A DNA stretch of 64,000 nt from Isoetes taiwanensis (taxonomy: Eukaryota > Streptophyta > Lycopodiopsida > Isoetales > Isoetaceae), in contig JAJEKV010000001.1 in the NCBI GenBank assembly GCA_021234155.1, forward strand, positions 16,251,491 to 16,315,490, written 5' to 3'. Each line of letters begins with the position of its first letter. Position 1 is the first letter of the stretch. Below the pieces are notes generated by a model. That model ran no database searches and had not been told where the DNA came from. It worked only from the letters and a program-made list of their open reading frames with translations. The position numbers and the translations under genes were made by a program. This document shows positions 10,563 through 19,849 of the stretch, in pieces.

Positions 10563-13206
10563 ATGGCAAACCTTACCTTCTTCGTGTCTTCCTACCCTTC
10601 TTCTGTTAATTTCGATCTTCTTCAGTTCGGCTCTTTTAATTTTCATCCGTCTGCCATTACCCACAGAGCCATAACACCACGGATTTTTGCGAGAACATGC
10701 ATCCATGCATCTGTTTCTTACTCTCGGCCTAGATCTCATAGACTAGGCTTCGGAATTTTGATGCAGACGTTTCTATCTTTCTCGTGGATTCACAGACTTG
10801 GGATGTGGCTTTAAAGCCATGCAAGCTTTTTCCTGTGAAGAATCATTGTGTAGAATGCATCGGGCGTCTACTTTCTATTTTTGCCTTGCAATTGGGAATA
10901 TAACCTAAACGAAACACAGTGTTGGACTGCAGAGATTATGGATGCTTGCGTAGTATCTCAAGCTTTGCAAGAAACAGAAGAGACTAGAATCTGTTATGCA
11001 TGCCTATGCACGGATCTTTAGTAATGGACTAGAAAGCCATCAAAATATCGGAAATTACATGGTGCCAATGTTTGTGGAATGTGGCAGTGTCCCTGATGCT
11101 CAAGCGGTTTTCAACAGGTTAAACCCAAATGTGCACTCTTGGACCTCTCTCATATGTGGATATATTCAATGTGGACAGCCACAACATGCTTTAAGTCTGT
11201 ATGAAGAAATGCAACAGATGAATGTAGACCTTAGCAGTTTTATCCTAGTGGTGGAAAGATTTGAAGAGGGGACAGAAGATTCATGATGAGATCACAACGA
11301 TGGGGCTTGAGAAAAACCAATTTATTTCCAGCAATTTGATTGACATGTATGCTAAATGTGGTTCCATAGCAGAGGCTCCAGAGGTCTTTGACAAGCTTCC
11401 AGTTTGTGATGTTGTCTCATGGAATGCACTTATTGCAGGATATGTAGACAATGGCCAGAATGAAGAGGCTTTAAAATGTTTTGACCTGATGCATGTCCGC
11501 CTGATGTTTTTACATTTGCCACTGCACTGAAAGCTTGTGCTAACATTGCAGCAATCGAGAAGGGCAGAAACAGTCATAAGGAAAATTTCGCAAACTAACA
11601 AAGAGATGTCTTTATTGGCAGCAGTCTTGTTTATATGTATGCAAAATGCGGGTCACTGCCTGAGGCACAAGAAGCCTTTGACAAACTGCCTGTTCGAGAT
11701 GTGGTATCCTGGAATGCTTTAATTGCAAGGTATCACTACAAAAAATTTTTTATTCTCCAAATGGGAAATAAAAGGACAATTTCCCTTTTATTCACCCTGC
11801 GTTCACCCATGAATCACCTTTACCATATGGAGAAGTTTCTCCCTGAAATCATGGAGAATCAGTGGTGAAACTTGGAGAATTGATAGTAAATCTTGGACTG
11901 TATTCACCATTTGTTCACCTCTAATTTACTATCAGCATTTCTACTTCTATTCTCCATACATTCACCAAAACTTTACCTTCAAGATTTGTAGAAAGAAGTA
12001 TTAAGTAGATTGTGAGGCATTTATATTATCATGCTGGAGATGTCTTCTCTAGCTCGGCCCTGAATGTAGTATTGCGTGAATAGGGATTCTCAAAATGTCT
12101 ACAGCAATCAAGACAATGCAAATCATGCATGCCAAGTTACAAACGCTTCATTATGGTAGACAAATTTCAAGATGCAGAAAATGCTATGAATCTGCAATTT
12201 CTGTTAGACAAATCAAGACAATGATTTGTCATTAGGTCAAACATATTATAGTAATTCATTGCAAGATCAATATTAACATGTCTACAAATATCGTAATCTA
12301 GAGATGATTAACATCTGAAGAGATGTGACATTTTAACGTATACACGGTTTCTACCTCACTGGTCTCTTCTTCAGTTTCTGAACATTTCAATCTGTCATAA
12401 CCCAAAAAGTAAATGAGTGGCCACAGATGTTAAAAGTCACAGGCAGATTGGACATACTTATGAGATAACTCAATGCCAAACAAATCCTTCACCACCGCTG
12501 CTGAAGGGCTGCCAATACACATACATGATGAGTAGAGAAAGTTGTAGGTAAAAGAAAAAAAATGTGAAAGGAAAACCCTGCGTTCAATATTTCCAGGCTC
12601 AGCAACAAAGAAGAAACCAGGTCATATTGTCCTGGTTATATTGTGATCAGATATTAATTTTTAACCACGTGACGGCACATAAATGCAAGCCAGGAAAAAA
12701 AACCGACCCAAGTTCTATATTGTTCTCCACGTGGAGAATGCGTGGATATAGGGAGGGATAATCGTATTTTTTTTCTAGTGTATGTTGAGCATGGATTTTA
12801 CCAAAAGCACTGGAATGCTTTACAAATATGCAGCTTGAAGCATCTACAGATGCCGTCACATTTGCCTGCAAGTTGAAGGCATGTGCTAGCCTTAAAGATG
12901 ACAATGGACGAGGAATACATACCATGGTTGCAGCAAATGGGTTTGAAAGGCATCCCCATGTTGTTAGCAGTCTGATTGACATGTATGCGAATCTTTTTGA
13001 TAAGCTACCATTTAAAAGCGTTGTGTCTTGGACTGCACTGATTGTTGGGTATGCTGAACACAGTTCTAGTATGGAAGCATTGAGGTGTTTTGAGAAGATG
13101 CAAGACGAGGGAGTGTCTCCGGATGTGGTCACATATTTTCAGCATAAATGCTTGTACAGGCATAGGGGCCATAGGCAAAATAGAATTTTTCTACAGGTTT
13201 TGTTAA
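10563..13206 (+). pseudogene. PPR gene, second unit, frameshifted and split by a CACTA transposon
   Basis: A former organelle-type PPR protein gene. The frame starting at 10563 (MANLTFFVSSYPSS...) could be a targeting-peptide region, Ser- and Phe-rich. PPR repeats begin near 10980. Conserved stretches include SLICGYIQCGQPQHALSLYEEM (11140-11215), NLIDMYAKCGSIAEA and WNALIAGYVDNGQNEEALKCF (11330-11480), LVYMYAKCGSLPEAQEAFDKLP (11628-11692) and WTALIVGYAEHSSSMEALRCF (13030-13090). They follow the P, L and S pattern of plant PLS-class PPRs. At least four frame changes are needed to follow it. It stops near 13150-13206 without the E or DYW domains such genes usually carry, and the CACTA element interrupts one repeat at 11734. 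Taking the element out, together with one TAT copy, restores the PPR reading from ...ALIARY to VEHGF. It is a dead gene copy. Confidence 0.85.
11734..12780. mobile_element. Non-autonomous CACTA (En/Spm) DNA transposon, 1047 bp
   Basis: The ends read CACTACAAAAAATTTTTTAT on the left and, reverse-complemented, CACTAGAAAAAAAATACGAT on the right, giving CACTA terminal inverted repeats of about 25 bp with some mismatches. The 3 bp flanks are TAT on both sides (11731-11733 and 12781-12783), the target-duplication length of the family. Near both ends TTCTCCA and its complement TGGAGAA recur (about 11752, 11830, 11848, 11874, 11951, 12722, 12733), as expected for subterminal transposase-binding words. 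There is no transposase ORF; frames inside are short. The element splits the PPR fossil cleanly, so it arrived after that gene. Confidence 0.92.
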
Positions 13207-14384
13207 TTTAGACTGGTAATTAGTATTCAATATGAAATTCCATAAATAAGCAATGATGTGTTGCTTATATTAAGATACGCCAAGCAATATTAGGCATAGA
13301 TTTGACAATGAATCTCTTTCAGCATAGTTTTATATGTTGTTAGCATTTATAGACTTTCATCGTAGAACAGTTCTGTATCAGAAATTTAAATTCACCCTCT
13401 AGTATCTTCCAGGTCGTATGATGCTCTGTGGTTTTGCAGATCCAATGGCCCTTGAAATCTCCTGGGCATTTTACATTGGCTGCTACATTTGTTGGTTGGC
13501 TCTAGGATTTCGATTTCTAACTAGATGACAGACTAACAAGGCACATACTTCTGCAAAGAAAATTTTTATGTATATCATCCCATTGTTTGGAACTAATTGC
13601 TGACATAAATTTAAAGTCTACATCTCATATAGCTATCTGATATTCCAAATTTGTAATTCATGTGCATCGCATTATGAACAAATTTTGTTGTCTTTATAGT
13701 CATCAGTTATATTGCACATTTGTCTTGCGCTATGAACAAGATCATTAGGTCTTGTACTTGTTTCGCCTTTGATGTTGTAGCTTGTATTTTAGCAGTGGGA
13801 ATGTCCATTATATATACCGGGCCAGAAAACTATGATGATCCATCTGAAGAGAAAACAATCATCTCTCAGTTTTAAGATGTCAGTTTGTCTTAGACAAGCA
13901 TAAAACTAGTAATGAAAAACCATATCATTGTCATCTTGTGTCAACAAATATGTTACTTCGCTAGGGTTCACTCTCTTTCAGAACAAACTAGACTTTGTCA
14001 CGTTCCATTTGTGCCAATCCAACTCAACTTATTCCTCAAGCAACCTAACAACCAATCCAACTCAACTCATTCCGCAAGCAACCTAACCCGGCTACGCAAC
14101 TAAACCAACCCAAAACCCATTCCCCAAGCCTGCCGTACCGGTAGTTTGTATTTTATTTATAGAATTCTAAATGGAAACTTCTTACATATTATTAATAAAA
14201 ATAAAAATATCTTGCCCTCAAAAAAAAAAAAAAAATGGAAACTTAGGCTTCCATCTTCTAAATGGAAAAAGCATGACTATTTATTATATACCATACATGT
14301 TTAAGATGCAAAAAACTTGGGCACCTTGTTTGGCCCTTTGATAGTTTTAGCTTGACTTTGCTCGACGGCATGCCTAGCGAGCCT
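13207..14384. other. 3' remainder of second PPR unit, no gene seen
   Basis: AT-rich sequence after the PPR fossil, with an A run at 14221-14235. A short frame at 13912-14103 has no recognisable content. A small inverted pair (GCTCG ... CGAGC) lies near 14360-14382, just upstream of the boundary repeat. Confidence 0.5.
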
Positions 14385-14446
14385 TACCTTGTGAAAGCCT
14401 TCTGGTGTGCCTTTTGCTAGTTTTTTTTTTTTTTTTTTTTTTTTTT
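14385..14446. repeat. Boundary repeat plus poly(T), copy 2
   Basis: The same 36 bp segment as at 10153-10188, ending GCTAG at 14420, followed by 26 T (14421-14446). It closes the PPR block. The sequence after it (AGAAACTTTTC...) does not resemble the start of the PPR units. Confidence 0.8.
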
Positions 14447-14692
14447 AGAAACTTTTCAAAAAAGTTAAAAAGTAGATTCAAATTTGTGTTACTTTTTCTG
14501 AAAAGTGTGTTAGTTGGGACGCCTTCTTGCCGCCATAGCCGCCGGAGTTGAGCATTCTTGTCGCCATAGCCGACCTCCACTGCCATCCTGCAACTACCCT
14601 AACCATCTAGCGCCTTCGCTTAGTCTCTAGCGCCATCTACCTTAGCCTGAGCGCCCTACTTCTTCTCTTGCTATCCATCGCTAGACATCACC

Positions 14693-15241
14693 ATGCCGCG
14701 CTTCAAGCTCACAGTGGACCTAAAGACGTTAAATGTCTTCCAGCTGTATAGCGTGCTAGTAGACCATTTAGGCGATGACCATAGTGACATTGATGTGGTC
14801 CTAGACTTGATGGTGAAGCATTTTATTGAGGACCGCCGAATTCCATACCCCATTTTCCACTTCAATGAGCGGTTCCTCATGAAGTTGAACGCCGCTAACC
14901 AACCCTACACTCTTATGGAGCAGCCAGATCAAGCTTTTGCTTTCACAAAGTTTTACCCGCTGCCTAGTCCCGAGGAGGATCCCGATGAGCTCATTAGAGC
15001 TGAGGCTCAAAGAATTATGCATATGGCTAGGTTAGAGGACCTCCAGCAAATAGCTAGTGGCCTTCCAGAGGAGCGGGCTAGCCGTTTTTACTACCTTGGT
15101 AGAGGCCATGTGCTCATGTGCATGGACCACTACAATCTTCCTCCCTTTTATTGGAATGCCGAGTTAAATAGCTTCATTTTTGAGGATATTCCACAGCAGA
15201 TGACTCAGAACCGCATGGACCTCATTCAGATCGACATCTGA
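14693..15241 (+). CDS. Unrecognised 182-aa ORF upstream of gag (ORF A)
   Basis: An open frame starting MPRFKLTVDLKTLNVFQLYS with good coding character: acidic, amphipathic and rich in Leu, Asp and Glu, without low complexity. It runs up to the histone H3 fossil. Notable segments are an FHFNERFLMKLNAANQPY stretch near residue 62 and a DHYNLPPFYWNAELNSFIF stretch near residue 145. No domain I know fits. It lies on the same strand as gag inside the chromovirus, in the position where Tat/Ogre elements carry an extra ORF, but this element has a chromodomain and is not of that lineage. It may be an element-encoded accessory protein or a captured host gene. Confidence 0.5.
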   Translation: MPRFKLTVDLKTLNVFQLYSVLVDHLGDDHSDIDVVLDLMVKHFIEDRRIPYPIFHFNERFLMKLNAANQPYTLMEQPDQAFAFTKFYPLPSPEEDPDELIRAEAQRIMHMARLEDLQQIASGLPEERASRFYYLGRGHVLMCMDHYNLPPFYWNAELNSFIFEDIPQQMTQNRMDLIQIDI

Positions 15242-15514
15242 AGCTCGACCGGATCGGGCTACCATCATACAGAAATCGCCGCGCATTGGCAAGTCCGTTT
15301 GAATAAGGAAGCCCGGGATGCGCGATGAGAGCGATTCGAGCGGAGGAGGTTGCCCAAACACAAAGCCGGCGTGATCAAAATGTTGATCGGAAGAGATCAA
15401 CATGTTGTGCAGGTAGAAACCGAGGGAAGATGGGGCAATAGGAAGAGGAAGCATAACGAAACCCACAAAGGGGAGTTAGCGGGTTACAAGACTTCACTAC
15501 TGAAGGATGCCGCA

Positions 15515-15895
15515 ATTGCAAGAAAAACGCAAGCAGCTTGTCGGGAGCAGGGAATAGTGCAAAGGGCTTAAACATCCCTCGACCGGGAAGTCTTTGCCAT
15601 TGCTTAAGGCAACCGTCAGTCGCAGGAAGCCCCATAGGTTCGACCGGCACCTGACAGCTCTTCGCGAGATAATGCAGCGTATCGCAAGACTCATCGAGCC
15701 ATTGATACGCCGGCTACCCTTTCGTCTTGTCCGGAAATTGCCCAAGAATTCAAGACCGACACGGGTTTTGGGGCTTTTGCTATACTTTCGCACTCGAGGC
15801 TGCCGAGGCCTACCTCATTGAGATTTTGGCGGCCAACACGTAAGCCATTCACGCCAAAGAGGGTTACTATAATGCCCAAGGATATCGGCTGTGAA
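15515..15895 (+). pseudogene. Histone H3 gene fossil embedded in the retroelement
   Basis: Pieces in successive frames follow the H3 fold in order: RRKPHRF then ALREI (15620-15675; H3 KKPHRFRPGTVALREI), LIRRLPF-RLVRK (15707-15743; H3 LLIRKLPFQRLVRE), PEIAQEFKTDTGF (15741-15775; H3 REIAQDFKTDLRF), EAAEAYLIEILAANT (15801-15842; H3 EAAEAYLVGLFEDTN), then IHAK and RVTIMPKDI (15849-15888; identical to H3) and a decayed RRIRGE tail. H3 is a core nucleosome protein that forms a tetramer with H4. At least four small insertions or deletions break the frame. The N-terminal tail is too decayed to place; KTQAACREQ near 15520 may be a trace. The core resembles canonical H3 more than CENH3 (EIAQ-FKTD and VTIMPKDI are kept). 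It has no introns across the core, as in replication-type H3 genes or a retrocopy. Confidence 0.85.
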
Positions 15896-16176
15896 GAATC
15901 AGGGGAATTTATTGTTGCTAGAAGTTTTTTTCCTCTATTGTAAAAATTTTGTGACCTATTTTTATGTAAAATATCTTTTTTTTGGGAGTTATAAAATCAA
16001 AATTGTGTCTTTTCGCCACTTTTTGTATATTTAAATGTAAATCATTAAATAAATAATATTTTTTTACGACCTAGGAAAACGTGCCGAAAAGTATAAAGCC
16101 CTTTTTGGCCCATTAGGGTTTCATTTTCGTTTTCGCTTTCAGCGTTTTCCTCCTCCTCCTTTGCGCTTTCTTTCTC

Positions 16177-17558
16177 ATGGATCGTCCAACTCTACAACAG
16201 TGGTACCTAGATGGTGAGCATTTGGACCCCGCGGTTCCCTTTGATGTTCTTCATCCTCATCTGCTCCAGCAAGTGGATCTTATCCACAACATGCAGCCGC
16301 ACCCCGACTACGCTGATTTCCTTCAGTTTTACTGTGAAGAGATCGTGCCTGCTTGTGTCTTCAATGAAGATGACTCACAGCTCTACCTTGACTTCCACAC
16401 TTTGCTCGAGATGTTGAGAGGCGATGACCATGCCCGGAATGTCATTAAGGGCATTAGGAGGAGAGGGACCGACCTCCCTATCATCACTATAGATCGGGAA
16501 CTCTGCTTTGAGGCTCGATTTGCACTGGCCATCATCATGGACCAGTACATAGAGGATGAGCAGATAGCCGCAGAGCAGTCTTCTACACCAGTACGGAGGA
16601 CGATGAAGTCGTCGACGTGCAGGATTTTGCACGGTGGAAGGAGCTAGCCACCGAAGAACCAGCAGGTCGGGATAAAGCCCTCAAGCTCGAAGGGCTAAAC
16701 CTCCTCCCTGCCATACTCTTGAACAACCAAGAGTATCTTATTCTTGAGGACATTATGTGGGCTTACCGCGTCATTGCTGATATGCGAGGCCGCCGAAAGA
16801 TAGAGGTCCTCTACGACCTTGCGGAGTACTGCCAGGATGACTTCCTCGACTTTACAACACCTGTTGTGCATCTGCCACAAGTCCAGAACCTGTTAGTATT
16901 TCGGCCAGAAGAGCTAGAGCCCGTTGAGACTCTTTTGTCTCTCCGGCAGTTTCTAGTGATTGATGATCCCCAACCTCCGGAGGAGCAGTTTGCAGCTCAT
17001 AGCCGACCTCCTCCAACAACTCAGCCATTGCAGATCACCATGGCAGAAGCAGACATGGGTGAGGAGGATCTTTCAGATACAAAGATGCGTCTTCGGGATG
17101 ACAAAGAAGAAGCAGAGCAGGAGAAGATCCCTGTCAACTTGGAAAAGGAAGCAGAGACCTCCAGGGATCTGCAAATTAAGGCAATGGGCAACCATTTGAC
17201 CCGATTCTTCCTTTCAGCCTTCCGGCAAGGTGAGGTCTTGTTCTTCTCCAAGAACTTGGGGCCTTCTTCTGAAGCATCTTGGTGGGCGCTCCGTGCGTTA
17301 TCCACCTTGGCGGGCCATAAGAAGATTGACTACCATGCCACCACTATCACTTTGGTCCGACGGGATCTGGCTATTGTGGCATTGGGGGACGTAGCGGGCT
17401 GTGCTAGTATGCGACTCCTTGTTGCGGCACCCTTGGCCACTTGCTTACCACCGGAGGCAGCAGCTCGAGCCGCCCTCTCTGCTAGTCCCAGCACCACCTT
17501 GATGCGCTACCGGCCACCTCCTCAGCCTATGGACGAAGATGAGGAACCTAGTTCTTAG
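16177..17558 (+). CDS. Unrecognised open region upstream of gag (ORF B)
   Basis: Two long open stretches, about 156 and 313 codons, on the gag strand. The first starts MDRPTLQQWYLDGEHLD and is acidic and helix-rich. The second contains an ADMRGRRKIEVLYDLAEYC segment, an acidic charged middle (EEDLSDTKMRLRDDKEEAEQ) that could form a coiled coil, and a Pro/Glu-rich end (PPPQPMDEDEEPSS). No enzyme motif is visible and I recognise no family. An AT-rich stretch (17560-17730) follows before the next open region. It shares acidic, Leu-rich character with ORF A and ORF C but no obvious sequence repeat. It belongs to the chromovirus or to captured DNA and is not whole. Confidence 0.45.
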
Positions 17559-17924
17559 ATATCTTCTTTTACAAGTATAAATCTTTGTATTGCGTATAGA
17601 TGTAATCTTTGATTGGCAAATTTTTTTAAGCCATCATATAATATATGTGCTCTTTTCTTATGTTTTATGATTATTGTATCGTTGAGTACAATTAAATTGT
17701 TTCCCTATGATACTTGTTTGTCTCTTTTAGGGTTTGGAATATAAAAAAATCGTTCCATATGGTATATTCATTCTTGCCGTCTTACAGACGATGAGATGGA
17801 AGAAAATGAGGACGAGATACCCGAGGAACTGCGAAGGGACGATCAGATACCCCCAGAGCAAGACTATGGTCAAGAGTATGGAGAGTATTAGGATGGGGAT
17901 GACAATTATGAGGCAGAGGATCCC

Positions 17925-18248
17925 GTGGAAGAAGGAGAGCCCTACGATCCAACTAAGGGCTTGGAAATTGTCAATATCCTCCGTGAGCGCGCCTTCGAAC
18001 ATCTACAACAGACTCTCCGTCGTACCTGGGATTACTGGGATATGACGAAGCACGAGGCTTTTGCCGACGCAAATGATCATTTATGGCAGATCTTTTATGC
18101 GCTGAGAGACCTCTTCAATTTGCCCATCATTAGTCCTACGTTAGACTACCAGTACGTTATCATCCAGGCATGGGCTCGTTACAAGGTAGTCAGGGCAGTA
18201 CGGGAGAGCATCCGTTACTCCATCCTGTACCCTTTTGCGCAGCCCTAG
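17925..18248 (+). CDS. Unrecognised 107-aa ORF upstream of gag (ORF C)
   Basis: The frame reads MEEGEPYDPTKGLEIVNILR at its start and continues with an aromatic, helical segment (RRTWDYWDMTKHEAFADAN). It is preceded by acidic coding-like sequence from about 17790, so the true start may lie further up. No family recognised. It lies about 260 bp before the start of gag, on the same strand. Confidence 0.4.
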   Translation: MEEGEPYDPTKGLEIVNILRERAFEHLQQTLRRTWDYWDMTKHEAFADANDHLWQIFYALRDLFNLPIISPTLDYQYVIIQAWARYKVVRAVRESIRYSILYPFAQP

Positions 18249-18508
18249 GCCTGATCTCTTCAGCCTTTTTATGGCTAAGTGTGTGTTGGTTAAAATTGTC
18301 CACTGTATAATCTTAAGTTTTGTATTGTGCACCCTCAAGTTTTTTTTGTTAAAACGACCTTCCAATGTAATTGTCACTTTGGCTTTTTAATAAAGTTACT
18401 TTCTTTCATTCTCTTGTATTGTCCTTATTGCTATTTCGTGGTACTATTTGAAATGACCTTCATTGTGACACTTGGTATCACATTACTTCCGCTTATACCT
18501 TCTTATGG

Positions 18509-19849
18509 TCAATATAGACGGTGTACGTAATGCTTCTTGGCACACCCCTTCGGATGCGGGCAGATTGACACCCGAGCAAGAGCTCTTGTTGATAAAGAGA
18601 CAATTGGTAGAGCTGCAGACCTATGTGTTGAACACAAATCCTCCGCAGTTCGCACCGAAAATTGGACCCGAGTTACCGCCACCACCGCCAAGTCCACCAA
18701 CCGAGCAGCCACCCGCACCGGCACCAGCACCCCTGACTGTACAAAAGAAACACCATGCCAAGCGTCGAAGAAGCTCTTCTAGCGAAAGTGACACGTCTTC
18801 ATAGACCAACACCTCTGAATCTTCATAATCCTCTGTGTCGTCAGGTCACCATGCTAGGAAAGATAAGGAGTACCGCAAGACCGTGGACACCACAATTACC
18901 TGTATATGGAAAAACAGGAAATTGGCTCAGTTCGACGGAAAATCCAGGGGAGGCTTGAATGCCGAGTCTTAGTTAGACGAGATGAAGGAGTTTGGGAAAT
19001 CCTATGGGATGACCGAAAAGGATACTGGGAAGGTTGCTACCACCAACCTTACAGGTGCAGCTAGAATTTGGTGGAAGGGCTATGCTAGAGCTAAGCATCT
19101 AGACAGAAGCAGATGCAAGTTTAAAAAGTTTGCCAAAGCTTTTAAGTCGCATTATGTGCCCCGTGCGCACAAATGCCAACAGATTCAGACTTTTTACAGG
19201 TTGGAGTAGAAGGGTATGTCAGTTCAAGCCTACAGATGAATTCATGCGCTTGAGGCTGTATGTCCCAGGTATGAACGAGAAGCGGGCGGTGGAGGGCTAT
19301 ATTGAAGGATTGGCCCCCTCGATTAAACGAATGGTTAAGGCCATAGACCCGAAGTCAGTTGCAGAGGCTGAGGCTAAGGCATTGAGCCTTGAAGAGGACA
19401 CGCCAAGAAACCAGTACCAACGCCCCACCTCTTATTTCCAGCCGCGCCCGTACACACCCTACAAGCCCCGTTCGCCAAGTCCTGGGCCCTCTCGGCAGAA
19501 CTCTTACGGCCGCCAGGAAAAGAAAGTCACCTTCAACATGTCCGACAAACCGAACAATGTGGGTAACTCAGTTCGGAACCTAATACAGTCTATTCCCAAA
19601 GAGGCCCGAGAGCAGCTCTGCAAAGAGAAGGCATGTTACAGGTGTATGCGGCCCGGGCACTTCATGCAGAATTGCCCTTATGTCACACAGACTGCCCAGC
19701 TGGCCATGGCCGACCTTGATTGGGACGATCTCGAGTCTACACCACCTGTCGACGAGGAGGCTCCCGAGTATATTCACGTGCGTCCCATATCTTTGCAGCC
19801 ATTGAAACCAGCAATGCTGAAAGTCAGCCTGCCGTTATTTCCACTATAG
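18509..19849 (+). pseudogene. Chromovirus gag region (broken)
   Basis: Gag forms the virus-like particle and binds the element RNA. The N-terminal part has a heptad-like segment (TPEQELLLIKRQLVELQTYV) and then a Pro-rich and Ser-rich linker. The retrotransposon gag core follows (LTGAARIWWKGYAR, compare L-x-G-x-A-x-x-W-W in Ty3 gags, and a KAFKSHYVP segment). Near 19631-19672 is a CCHC zinc knuckle, CYRCMRPGHFMQNC. The region is broken in a few places and is treated as a fossil. Confidence 0.85.

Larger units (their letters stand above)
2377..14420 (+). other. 12 kb block of two PPR-gene-bearing units inside the retroelement
   Basis: Two units, about 2377-10188 and 10203-14420, begin alike and end alike. 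Each starts just after a T run with AGCAC(G/A)CCAGCC followed by some 200 bp of clearly related sequence (about 70% by eye), and continues into a PPR-type gene in the plus direction. Each ends with a related 36 bp segment containing CTGGTGTGCCTTTTGCTAG, followed by a T run. The block sits between the leader and the gag-side ORFs of the chromovirus. It could be a host segment carried in by another mobile element, a tandem duplication of an inserted PPR locus, or a composite retroposon read from the minus strand (poly(A) there). The mechanism is not settled. Confidence 0.55.

Noticed and set aside
10166-14420. Helitron reading of the PPR units because both end in CTAG before T
   Set aside because: No consistent hairpin stands just before CTAG in both copies and no Rep/helicase is present, although capture of PPR pieces would fit.
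15515-15895. CENH3 rather than canonical H3
   Set aside because: IAQEFKTD and RVTIMPKDI match canonical H3; CENH3 usually departs in these places. The decayed N-tail cannot decide.
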